Source: Stutzerimonas chloritidismutans AW-1
GTDB lineage: Bacteria; Pseudomonadota; Gammaproteobacteria; Pseudomonadales; Pseudomonadaceae
Assembly: GCF_000495915.1 (NCBI RefSeq)
Contig: NZ_AOFQ01000002.1
Coordinates: 20,667 to 84,666 of the forward strand
Reading direction: 5' to 3'
DNA: 64,000 bases
A program made the translations under genes and the position numbers. Shown one piece after another: positions 56,895 to 64,000 of the stretch (the stretch's first letter is position 1; every line of letters starts with the position of its first letter). The notes under the pieces were generated by a model. That model was not told where the DNA came from. It saw only the letters and a list, made by a program, of their open reading frames with translations, and made no database searches.

Positions 56895-58129
56895 GATTTC
56901 GTTTCTCCGCAGGGCAGGGAAGTGAGTAGCCGCGCTGCCAGTAGCTTCAGCAGGCAGGGCAGGCCGGCGTAGACCAGCGCAAGGTTCCAGCCGGCCGCGT
57001 TGCCCGGTTGGTAGTCGCTCAACGCCAGCAATGGCAAAGCCAGACCGGCGAGTGCGAGCGCCAGCTTGGCGAGAAAGCTCCACAAGCCGAAGTAGGCGGC
57101 AGTGGAATCACGCTCCTCGACTGGGATGATGTCGGCCAGCAGCGCTGGTGGCAGGGCCAGATCGGCTCCGAGGGCAAGGCCGGACATCATGCAGACGCCG
57201 GCATAGGCCCAGGCCGAGCCCGGCTCCAGCAGCACCGCCCAGATAAAGGCGGCGCAGGCGGTGAGCATGCCGATCCGCCAGCTGCGTCGTTTGCCGATGC
57301 GATCGGCCAGACGGGTCCAGAGCGGCAGACCTAATGCGCCGCTGATGAAGTAAAGCGCCAGGAACAGGCCGGTCAGTCGCGCCAGTTGCAGGCGGTCGGC
57401 GATGAAGAACAGCGCCAGGGTGGCCGGAATCGCCACCGCCACGGCATTGATGAAGTAGACGCCCGCCAGGCGCCGGAACGCAGGGTTGCGCAGGGGCAGT
57501 CGCCAGCTGCTGGTTTCGCTACGCACGGTGCGGTGGGGGCGTGGGGCGCCGCATAACAAGGTCGCCGTGCCGGCTAACAGCAGCACGGCGAAGGTGGCAG
57601 CAAAGGTTGCCAGCGCCGTCGCCATGCCGTATCGGGTCGCCAGCACGGTAGGCAGCACGCTGGCGAGCACCACGCCGAACAGTCCGGCACCTTCGCGCCA
57701 GGCGGCGACTCGGGTGCGGGTATCCGGCTGGTCGGAGAGGCGCGCGCCCCAGGCCAGATAGGTAATGTTGATCAGGCTGTGCAAGGTATAGGTGAGCGCC
57801 AGCAACGCGCCGAGCCACGCGGCCAGGCCGAAACTGCCGAAGTTGCCGGGTGGGATCAGCAGTGCCGCCATCGCCAGGCTAAGCAACACAGCCACGCCGC
57901 CGAGCAAGATGGTCCAGCCGCGTGGTGAGCGGCGATCGATAAGGCGGCCAAGCCAGGGGTCTTGCACGGTATCCGCCAGACGGGCGAGGAACAGCACGGC
58001 GCCGGTCAGCGTCAGGCCGAGGCCGAGATCGGCCGCATAGAAATTCGGCACCAGCACATAGATCGGCAGCATGGCCATCGCCAGCGGCAGGCCGAGCATT
58101 CCATAGGCTGCCAGCGCCGGGCTTTTCAT
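56891..58129 (-). CDS. MFS transporter of GPH/MelB type
   Basis: 412 residues, 12 predicted helices. The GPH-like first loop is LARLADTVQDPWLGRLIDRRSPRGW and the mid-loop repeat is LWTRLADRIGKRRSWRIGM. Such transporters move glycosides or other small molecules with a cation; here lipid- or pterin-related cargo is possible but unknown. Coupled by four-base overlaps to the chalcone-isomerase-like gene upstream and DUF3833 downstream. Confidence 0.88.
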   Translation of the reverse strand: MKSPALAAYGMLGLPLAMAMLPIYVLVPNFYAADLGLGLTLTGAVLFLARLADTVQDPWLGRLIDRRSPRGWTILLGGVAVLLSLAMAALLIPPGNFGSFGLAAWLGALLALTYTLHSLINITYLAWGARLSDQPDTRTRVAAWREGAGLFGVVLASVLPTVLATRYGMATALATFAATFAVLLLAGTATLLCGAPRPHRTVRSETSSWRLPLRNPAFRRLAGVYFINAVAVAIPATLALFFIADRLQLARLTGLFLALYFISGALGLPLWTRLADRIGKRRSWRIGMLTACAAFIWAVLLEPGSAWAYAGVCMMSGLALGADLALPPALLADIIPVEERDSTAAYFGLWSFLAKLALALAGLALPLLALSDYQPGNAAGWNLALVYAGLPCLLKLLAARLLTSLPCGETKS

Positions 58130-58644
58130 CGCTGGCCCAGCAGGTTACGCCGCAGCTTCTGGTCGCGGCTGCGTGGGTCGAGCCAGATGGCGAAGAAGGC
58201 GTCGGCGAACGCAGCGTCGGCGACCTCATGCTGCAGGCGATCATTCACGTAGAAGCGGCAACCGCGCCCGGGCAAGAAGACGCCAGTGATTCGGTCACCC
58301 GCCTCTACATCGACGAACGCCTGCTGCATGTCTGCGCGCCAGCGACGCAGCTGTTCGGCATCGAGCGGCTCGCCGGAGAGTCGCTGAATCTCTTCCAGGC
58401 TGGTGCGCACCAGGTCGTCGCGGCTGATGGAGCGGTGATAGGTCAGTTCCAGCGCGAACGCCGTACGGGCTTGCAGCGGCGTGGTTTCGCTCCACAGGCG
58501 CGCGTCATAGATGCGCAAGCCGAAGAAGCGCAACTGGCCTTCGCCAATCAGTCGCGCCTGTGGCACGGCTTCGCGCCAGCTCGCTGCTGCGATCAGCGGG
58601 ATCAGCGAAAGCAGGCTGGTGAGCACGACGCGGCGGATATTCAC
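58126..58644 (-). CDS. Chalcone-isomerase-like exported protein
   Basis: 172 residues from GTG 58644, ten bases after folX. N-terminal signal-like segment (VVLTSLLSLIPLIAAASW), then the chalcone isomerase-like domain (LRFFGLRIYDARLW, ALELTYHRSISRDDLV, DRITGVFLPGRGCRFYVN, FADAFFAIWLDPR). Bacterial members usually bind fatty acids rather than flavonoids. This supports a membrane-lipid role for the operon. Confidence 0.87.
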   Translation of the reverse strand: MNIRRVVLTSLLSLIPLIAAASWREAVPQARLIGEGQLRFFGLRIYDARLWSETTPLQARTAFALELTYHRSISRDDLVRTSLEEIQRLSGEPLDAEQLRRWRADMQQAFVDVEAGDRITGVFLPGRGCRFYVNDRLQHEVADAAFADAFFAIWLDPRSRDQKLRRNLLGQR

Positions 58645-58654
58645 GACATCGTGC

Positions 58655-59026
58655 TCAGCGACTGCCGGCGAGGGTGATCGAGACCGAGTCGGCAAAGCGC
58701 AGCGCGTGGGGCTTGTCGACTTCCACCTCGGCGTAACTTACCGCAGGATGTGCCATCACCAGGTCGAGGATTTCCTGGGTCATGCGCTCGAGCAGGGCGA
58801 AGCGGTTCAGCTCCACATGGCGAATGATCGCCTTGGTGATGGTTCGGTAGTTGAGTGCCTGCTCGATGTCGTTGTCGCGCACCGCCTCGACCGCCGCGTA
58901 GAGGATGCTCAGGTTGATCAGCACGTCCTGGCGGTTGAGGATCTCGTCCTCGTTGATGCCGATGTAGGTGCGCAGGCGCAGATCCTTCACCCGGATGCGC
59001 GCCATGCCAGGTTCCAGGCGCGGCAT
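58655..59026 (-). CDS. folX: Dihydroneopterin triphosphate 2'-epimerase
   Basis: Converts 7,8-dihydroneopterin triphosphate to the monapterin form, on the way to tetrahydromonapterin. 123 residues, closely following E. coli Fol[74 protein letters not shown] 59026 shares a base with the folE stop (TAATG). FolX rather than FolB is chosen for the LRLRTxIGI and [12 protein letters not shown] blocks. Confidence 0.92.
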   Translation of the reverse strand: MPRLEPGMARIRVKDLRLRTYIGINEDEILNRQDVLINLSILYAAVEAVRDNDIEQALNYRTITKAIIRHVELNRFALLERMTQEILDLVMAHPAVSYAEVEVDKPHALRFADSVSITLAGSR

Positions 59027-59583
59027 TACTGGCCCCTCCCGATCAGCTGTAGAAATTCCATCCGTGTGTTGCAGGAGCTGCGGAACGCCCCGAGCATCAC
59101 CGAGGTGTTCATCACCGAGTTCTGCTTTTCCACGCCGCGCATCATCATGCACATGTGCTTGGCTTCGATGACCACCGCAACACCAGCGGCGCCGGTGACT
59201 TCCTGAATGGCTTCGGCGATCTGGCGGGTCAGGTTTTCCTGGATCTGTAGGCGGCGGGCGAACATGTCGACGATTCGCGCAATCTTCGACAAGCCCAGCA
59301 CGCGCCCGGTGGGGATGTACGCCACATGGGCCTTGCCGATGAAGGGCAGCATGTGGTGCTCGCACAGGGAGTACAGCTCGATGTCCTTGACGATGACCAT
59401 CTCGTCGTTGTCCGAGGCGAACAGCGCGCCGTTGACGATCTCTTCCAGGCTGCGGTTGTAACCGCCGCACAGGTATTGCATCGCCTTCGCCGCGCGTTGC
59501 GGCGTGTCGCGCAGACCTTCACGCTCCGGGTTTTCACCCACCCCGGAGAGTATTTCGCGGTAATGACCAGGCAGATCGTTCAT
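59026..59583 (-). CDS. folE: GTP cyclohydrolase I
   Basis: First enzyme of pterin synthesis, making dihydroneopterin triphosphate from GTP with a bound zinc. 185 residues. Zinc and active-site blocks: [22 protein letters not shown] (Cys and His ligands) and [20 protein letters not shown] (second Cys). First gene of the folE-folX-chalcone-isomerase-MFS-DUF3833 operon, behind LitR-type boxes. P. putida folE is light-induced. Confidence 0.95.
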   Translation of the reverse strand: MNDLPGHYREILSGVGENPEREGLRDTPQRAAKAMQYLCGGYNRSLEEIVNGALFASDNDEMVIVKDIELYSLCEHHMLPFIGKAHVAYIPTGRVLGLSKIARIVDMFARRLQIQENLTRQIAEAIQEVTGAAGVAVVIEAKHMCMMMRGVEKQNSVMNTSVMLGAFRSSCNTRMEFLQLIGRGQ

Positions 59584-59659
59584 GACGGTTCCTTTTTTGC
59601 GCCGGGCGCTGTTGCGTGGAGGGGGAATGCTGTTGCATCGATGAGGGATGCGATAAAGC

Positions 59660-59713
59660 TATACGAATATTGCTTCTTGTACAGGTAAATGTACAGGAAT
59701 ATTCTGCTGCACA
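59660..59713. promoter_or_regulatory. LitR/PplR-type operators upstream of folE
   Basis: Four boxes: TATACG (59660), TGTACA (59678), TGTACA (59690) and TGCACA (59708). The first and second, and the third and fourth, are each separated by exactly 12 bases. Each pair agrees at 11 of 12 positions with the P. putida PplR1 repeat TRTACA-N12-TGTAYA. The region lies 77-130 bases before the folE start. Confidence 0.7.
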
Positions 59714-59785
59714 AGAACCCCTTGACCCGAGGCCGCCGTTTGGCAGGCAGGTGGGCAATTGCGGGGCTATGCGGCCAACTGAATC

Positions 59786-59791
59786 TGTACA
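59786..59791 (+). promoter_or_regulatory. TGTACA box just upstream of the DUF6482-like gene
   Basis: A TGTACA hexamer ends 11 bases before ATG 59803. A partial partner TATGCG at 59768 stands at the 12-base spacing (10 of 12 overall). It is so close to the start codon that it could also overlap the ribosome site. Confidence 0.4.
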
Positions 59792-59802
59792 GGTATCCGA
59801 GT

Positions 59803-60117
59803 ATGAAACAGGGCGTGTCGAGGCTTGGGCTGCGTATTGCGCTATTTCGCGGCCGAGTAGAGCGGGTCGAGCTGCATGGTCTGCGCTGCTGCGGGTACAG
59901 CGCCTGGGTGGTCGAGCGCAGCGGTCGTCGCCGGCAGTTCGCCGATGGCCAGCGCAATGTCTGGAGCGACCAGAGCAGCCTGAAGCGGGAGCTTCGGGCG
60001 TGCGGTGTGCGTGAGGTCTACTGGCGGCAGCCGGTCAGCCATGACGAAATGATCGGCCGCCCGGCTGCTGCGGAATCCGGGTTTGGCCTGCGCATGCCTC
60101 TGCTTGCCAACAACTAA
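59803..60117 (+). CDS. Small DUF6482-like protein
   Basis: 104 residues from ATG 59803. Short basic protein with VERVELHGLRCCGYSAWVVE, then a conserved-looking tail VYWRQPVSHDEMIG that resembles the Pseudomonas DUF6482 family. Function unknown. Divergent from folE with LitR-type boxes between them; its end overlaps the convergent DCC gene by four bases. Confidence 0.65.
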   Translation: MKQGVSRLGLRIALFRGRVERVELHGLRCCGYSAWVVERSGRRRQFADGQRNVWSDQSSLKRELRACGVREVYWRQPVSHDEMIGRPAAAESGFGLRMPLLANN

Positions 60118-60560
60118 AGGCGATCGTCGGTTGCGGCGCTGGTCTTCGACGGCTTTTGCGGCACATTGCACCCGGTTGTGCAACGACTCGCACCGTCGGG
60201 ATGCGGCAGCCAGTCAAGATGAGGGCGCAGCACGGCGAACAGCTGGTAACCGAGCAACAGCAGTGGCCGCAATGGACGCCAGCCGAGCGGTGCGGCCCAG
60301 CGACCGTGGCCTGCCAGTCGCCAGCTCCAGTAGGTGGCGTCCACGCCGGTCAGCCAGGCACCGCTGGCGCTGCGGGCGTGCAGACGGCGTCGGAGCTGCG
60401 CCAGATCCCGGTCGAGCCCTTTAGGATCGAAATCGGCAGCGCTGATATCCACCAGCCGCAGCCTTGCTGGATCGGCGCTGCGTTCCAGCCAACGAATTTC
60501 TCGGGCACACAGCGGACAGGCTCGATCGACATAGAGCGTCAGGGGTAAATCAGGCGTCAT
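60114..60560 (-). CDS. DCC-family thiol-disulfide oxidoreductase (DUF393)
   Basis: 148 residues with the family DxxCPLC motif as YVDRACPLCAREIRWLE near the N-terminus and GVDATYWSWRLAGHGRW, PLLLLGYQLFAVLRPHLDW later. DCC proteins are predicted redox proteins. Divergent from the second LitR-like regulator with a TGTACA box in the 93-base shared promoter, so it is likely part of the same regulon. Confidence 0.85.
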   Translation of the reverse strand: MTPDLPLTLYVDRACPLCAREIRWLERSADPARLRLVDISAADFDPKGLDRDLAQLRRRLHARSASGAWLTGVDATYWSWRLAGHGRWAAPLGWRPLRPLLLLGYQLFAVLRPHLDWLPHPDGASRCTTGCNVPQKPSKTSAATDDRL

Positions 60561-60578
60561 TTCATCGCACCTTGCGTT

Positions 60579-60595
60579 TGTACAACGTTTGTAGA
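60579..60595. promoter_or_regulatory. TGTACA box between the DCC gene and second LitR-like gene
   Basis: TGTACA (60579) and TGTAGA (60590) lie 11 bases apart in the shared promoter. This spacing differs from the 12-base-spacer form, so it is a weaker candidate than the folE sites. Confidence 0.4.
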
Positions 60596-60653
60596 GGGTA
60601 TGCTGCGAAACGCTGGGTTACAATCTCGGCATTCTTTTCCAGCGAGCCGCCCC

Positions 60654-61601
60654 ATGACCGATTCTTCCGGCGCTTCGAACCTGGCCTCGAGCGCCTTCGA
60701 GCAGCAGGATCTATTCCCTATCCGTGAAGTTTCCCGCCTGACCGGGGTCAACCCGGTCACCCTGCGAGCGTGGGAGCGCCGCTACGGGCTGATCCGGCCG
60801 ACGCGGACCGAGAGCGGCCATCGCCTGTACTCGATGGCCGACGTGGAGGCGGTTCGCAGCATTCTTTCCTGGACCGAGCGTGGCGTGGCGGTAAGCAAGG
60901 TCGGCAGCATACTGGCGCGCAGCGCAGCGACCCGCGAGGCAGAGGAACCGACCGCAACCCCCAGTAGCGAGTGGAGCGAATGGCAGGGGCAACTGCGTGA
61001 TGCGGTGAATGGTTTCGACGAGGTGCGGCTGGAGCAGCTATACGGCCAGATCTTCTCCACCTATCCGCTGGCTGTGGTGTTTCAGGATGTCCTATTGCCG
61101 GTGTGGCAGGAGCTGCTGCTGCGTCAGGAGGAATTTGGCGGTACCAGCGAGTGGCTGTTTCTCGATGCCTTCCTTCGTGCCCGGGCGCTGCAGCGGCTGC
61201 AGCTGGCCCGTATGCCGGCTGGCGAGCGCGTACTGCTCGCCGCGATGCCGGGGCAGTGTCGCGAGCTTGAATTGCTCGTGGCAGGTCTGATGCTCAGTGG
61301 CGACAGCCTGGCCGTCAGCGTGTTGCCGATCGGGCAGCCGCTGGAAGAACTCGCGCTGGTCTGCGACAAGATGAAACCGCAGGGGCTGGTGCTGTTCTCC
61401 AACGTTCCCCATGGCGAGGCGCAGTTGCGCCAGCTCAACAAGCTGTCCCTCGCGCTTGATTGCTCCTTGGCTTTGGCCGGGGAGGCGGCCGAACTGGGTC
61501 GTGAAGCGCTGGCGGGTACGCCGATCGCCTGCCTCGGCAGTTCCGGCAAGCTGATGCAGCGCCGTCTGCGTCAGTTCCTGGCCGGCCAGCTGGATACCTG
61601 A
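60654..61601 (+). CDS. MerR-family LitR/CarH-like light-response regulator (second copy)
   Basis: 315 residues from ATG 60654. HTH FPIREVSRLTGVNPVTLRAWERRYGLIRPTRTESGHRLY is nearly the same as in the first copy, while the C-terminal half diverges (LEELALVCDKMKPQGLVLFSNVPHGE). No DxHxxG cobalamin ligand is seen, so again class II-like. The two copies may bind the same operators or form mixed dimers; P. putida has three such proteins acting together. It ends 38 bases before pqqF. Confidence 0.88.
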   Translation: MTDSSGASNLASSAFEQQDLFPIREVSRLTGVNPVTLRAWERRYGLIRPTRTESGHRLYSMADVEAVRSILSWTERGVAVSKVGSILARSAATREAEEPTATPSSEWSEWQGQLRDAVNGFDEVRLEQLYGQIFSTYPLAVVFQDVLLPVWQELLLRQEEFGGTSEWLFLDAFLRARALQRLQLARMPAGERVLLAAMPGQCRELELLVAGLMLSGDSLAVSVLPIGQPLEELALVCDKMKPQGLVLFSNVPHGEAQLRQLNKLSLALDCSLALAGEAAELGREALAGTPIACLGSSGKLMQRRLRQFLAGQLDT

Positions 61602-61639
61602 GTCATGCGCACAGCTGTCCGGCAAGAGGAGATCGATCC

Positions 61640-64000
61640 ATGACGCCAGACAGCGTTCCGCCTGCCGTGTTACCGCAGTGGCACGTCCTGCCCCATGGCC
61701 TGCGGCTGGGCTTTATCCAGCTCCCAGCGGGCAGCCAGGCAGCAGCCCTCGTTCGCGTAAACGCCGGCGCACACGATGCGCCGGGCGAATACCCAGGGCT
61801 TGCGCATTTTCTCGAGCACCTGCTGTTCCTGGGTAGCCAGGCCTATGCGCCAACCCAGAGCCTGATGCCGTTCGTGCAGGGTTGCGCCGGGCAATTGAAC
61901 GCATCGACCCGTGAGCGTCATACCGACTTCTTCTTCCAGGTGCCTGCCGCTGCCTTCGGCGAAGCCCTCAAACGCCTGATCGACATGCTCGCCCGGCCGC
62001 TGCTCGATCGTGCGGCGCAGTTGCGCGAGCGCGAGGTGTTGCAGGCCGAATTCCTGGCACGGGGGCGGGACCGGGAGACCCTGTGCGACGCCTCGATCGG
62101 TACGGCACTGAGCTGCGCACATCCCTTTTCAGGGTTTCACGCGGGCAATCGCGAAACGCTGCCGGTAGAGGCGCCAGCTTTCCAGAAAGCGCTGACGGGC
62201 TATCACCAGCGCTTCTATCAAACCGGGCAGATGGAACTGATGGTCGCCGCACCCTGCAGCCTTGAGCAGGTGCTGGAACTGCTGCAGAGCGACGAATGCC
62301 AGCTACCGGTCGCACCGAACGTCGCGAGGCCGATACAGCCACTGCGCGCCGATGATGGCGGCACCTTGCGTCTGAGCGTCGATGGCGCGCGACCGTATCT
62401 GGATATCGCTTTCGCCCTCGACGGGCTGCCGGATGAAGCCTGCGTGGCGCTGGATGTGCTCGGCTCATGGTTGAGCTCGCAAGCCGACCGGAGTCTTTTC
62501 CAAACCCTCAGCGACGCCCACTGGTGCGATGCCGTCTCGTTGCGGGTGCCGTACTGGCATGACGGGCAGGGTGTGGCCGTCTTCGAGGTGCAGTTGACCG
62601 AACGCGGCATGGCGGAACGCGCGCAGATTGTTGCCGCAGTGCGTGACTGGCTGCATTTCATGAGCACGCAGGCAGCCTGGTCAGAGCTCTGGGGCGAGTA
62701 CGCGCAGGTCCGTCAGCGCGGGCTCATGGGCAAGGAGCCGCTGGCCCTGTTGCGCTACTGGATTGACCCGGCTGCCTGGACGCCGTCGATCGATACGAAT
62801 CGTGTGCAGCAGGCGCTTGAGATGCTGGGTGCGCAGCTTCATGCGAGCAGGCCGATCGTATTGACGGTGGACGGCGAAGGTTGCGCTCAGCACAAGCACA
62901 TCGAGCCAGTGAGCGTTGGGTTCTCGCTGGACATGGTCGCCGAGCAGTTGCCACCGTCAGACAGGACTGGATGGCAATGGCGCCTGCCGGAACGCAATCC
63001 TTGGCTCAGTGAACGCATGCAACCGGGCGTGGCGGCGTTGCAGATACCATCCCTGCGCTGGGTCGAACACGCCGATGCTGCAGGGCAGGGCGTGCTCTAC
63101 CTGCGTTGGCGGTTTGCCGCGGGCCAGCCACCGGCAGGGCTCTGGCATACGCTGCACGCGGCGCTACGCAGGCATGCCATCGCTGCGGCGCAAGCCGGTG
63201 TCGAGCTGCATTTCGATGACCATGGGCATAGCTGGTGCCTGAGGCTGTGCGGTTATGCCGAAGCGTTGCCAGTAATTCTTCGTGACCTGACCGACATCCT
63301 CAAAGTGCCGTCGCCGGCTGCTTTCAATGAAGGACACCGCCTGTGCTACGAGTCCGTGACGTCAGGTGCCGACGAGATACTGATACGGCAACTGCTGCGC
63401 CGCCTGCCGCTCCTGCTCGCGGGAGCCGCACGAGACGGTGATGCATCGCTGGACCAGCACGCGCTCGATCAAGCCTGGCATCAGTCCCATTGGGATGCAT
63501 TGGCAGTGGGACTGCCTCGGCATCTGAGTGGCCCGTTGCAGACGGTACTGGCTGAGCTGCCTGGGCTGGCCGGGCCCGGTGCCGGTCAGTACCACGAAAG
63601 CACACCGCGTCATTGCTGGTCGCGCTTTGGTCAGCCTGGCGTGGAAACCGCGTTGGTGCTGTTCTGTCCGCTACCGCTTCGGACAGTCTTCATCGAGGCG
63701 AGCTGGCGCCGCCTGGCGCGATTGATGGAAGGCGCGTTCTTCCGCCGACTGCGCAGCGAACTGCAACTCGGCTATGCGGTGTTCTGTGGCTATCGTCAGT
63801 TCGGCGAGTGCCCAGGCATCGTTTTCGCGGTGCAGTCTCCCAGCGCATCTGCCAGTGAGATCCTCGCCCATATCGAAACCTTCCTCGACGGCTTTGCCGG
63901 CACTCTGGTTGAAGTCGCTGAAGCGGATCCCTCGACCGGCAACCACGACGGCGACCTGCGCCGCCGCGCCGAGTCGTTATGGCAGGGGGACCCGGCCGGC
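61640..64000 (+). CDS. pqqF: PqqF, pyrroloquinoline quinone-linked M16 peptidase (3' end beyond window)
   Basis: Zinc peptidase of the insulinase family associated with processing the PqqA peptide in PQQ synthesis. 787 codons are visible, open to the edge. N-terminal zinc motif GLAHFLEHLLFLG (HxxEH, about 57-61 for the ligands) with the downstream Glu in REREVLQAEF. A C-terminal M16 domain is seen in RRLRSELQLGYAVFCGYRQF. GAGGAG lies before ATG 61640. pqqF often precedes pqqABCDE, which would lie to the right. Confidence 0.9.
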   Translation, partial: MTPDSVPPAVLPQWHVLPHGLRLGFIQLPAGSQAAALVRVNAGAHDAPGEYPGLAHFLEHLLFLGSQAYAPTQSLMPFVQGCAGQLNASTRERHTDFFFQVPAAAFGEALKRLIDMLARPLLDRAAQLREREVLQAEFLARGRDRETLCDASIGTALSCAHPFSGFHAGNRETLPVEAPAFQKALTGYHQRFYQTGQMELMVAAPCSLEQVLELLQSDECQLPVAPNVARPIQPLRADDGGTLRLSVDGARPYLDIAFALDGLPDEACVALDVLGSWLSSQADRSLFQTLSDAHWCDAVSLRVPYWHDGQGVAVFEVQLTERGMAERAQIVAAVRDWLHFMSTQAAWSELWGEYAQVRQRGLMGKEPLALLRYWIDPAAWTPSIDTNRVQQALEMLGAQLHASRPIVLTVDGEGCAQHKHIEPVSVGFSLDMVAEQLPPSDRTGWQWRLPERNPWLSERMQPGVAALQIPSLRWVEHADAAGQGVLYLRWRFAAGQPPAGLWHTLHAALRRHAIAAAQAGVELHFDDHGHSWCLRLCGYAEALPVILRDLTDILKVPSPAAFNEGHRLCYESVTSGADEILIRQLLRRLPLLLAGAARDGDASLDQHALDQAWHQSHWDALAVGLPRHLSGPLQTVLAELPGLAGPGAGQYHESTPRHCWSRFGQPGVETALVLFCPLPLRTVFIEASWRRLARLMEGAFFRRLRSELQLGYAVFCGYRQFGECPGIVFAVQSPSASASEILAHIETFLDGFAGTLVEVAEADPSTGNHDGDLRRRAESLWQGDPAG

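Overview
The window is 64 kb of high-GC gammaproteobacterial chromosome. Gene content and protein sequences (short LOV protein, LitR-like MerR regulators, the nirBD cluster with a linked kinase/phosphatase, PhoX plus beta-propeller phytase, pqqF) point to Pseudomonas sensu lato, most likely the Stutzerimonas (P. stutzeri) group. That placement is inferred from recognised families, not from a search. I support 51 protein-coding genes, two of them cut by the window edges (a GT51 glycosyltransferase at the left, pqqF at the right). I found no rRNA, convincing tRNA, CRISPR array or insertion sequence.

Left part (1-17.7 kb): a peptidoglycan glycosyltransferase, an AraC regulator with azlCD (amino-acid export), an SH3-domain envelope protein, a TerC membrane protein, a large PAS hybrid histidine kinase, a KtrB/KtrA potassium uptake pair, a GFA-family gene broken by a 23-base insertion containing a C11 run, a YdeP-type formate dehydrogenase-like enzyme with FdhD, LysR and AraC regulators, and a GGDEF protein with a degenerate active site. 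A 1.15 kb non-coding stretch (17.7-18.8 kb) carries two inverted repeat-like arms.

Phosphorus module (18.7-27.4 kb): a TonB-dependent receptor, a two-domain phytase lipoprotein, a dedicated ExbB/ExbD/TonB set and a Tat-exported PhoX phosphatase lie head to tail behind a Pho-box-like site. This looks like a self-contained phytate/organophosphate scavenging unit.

Middle (27.4-42.6 kb): a second hybrid kinase, a UvrD-like helicase and the nitrite-assimilation operon nirB-nirD-FNT channel-PP2C/kinase. The nirB leader is notable. It has a sigma-54 -24/-12 promoter, two hexaloop hairpins with the A1/G4 pattern bound by ANTAR proteins such as NasT/NasR, then a perfect intrinsic terminator before nirB. 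Next come a sirtuin and a HemN-like gene that lacks the radical-SAM cysteines but keeps a well-placed ANR/DNR box.

Right part (42.6-61.6 kb): what appears to be a blue-light/photo-oxidative stress regulon. It contains a short LOV photoreceptor, two LitR/CarH-like MerR regulators without the B12-ligand motif, a photolyase, GTP cyclohydrolase I and FolX, a CFA-synthase-like methyltransferase with DUF1365, FAD oxidoreductase, SDR and NTF2-like genes, and a DUF3833/MFS/chalcone-isomerase-like set. An epimerase-like gene and hemH sit alongside. Two long operons with overlapping or nearly touching genes and three divergent promoter regions carry TGTACA boxes resembling the operator reported for PplR1 of P. 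putida. In P. putida, phrB, folE and a furan-fatty-acid gene are known to be light induced. The grouping here suggests light-triggered membrane-lipid remodelling, DNA repair and pterin synthesis under one control circuit.
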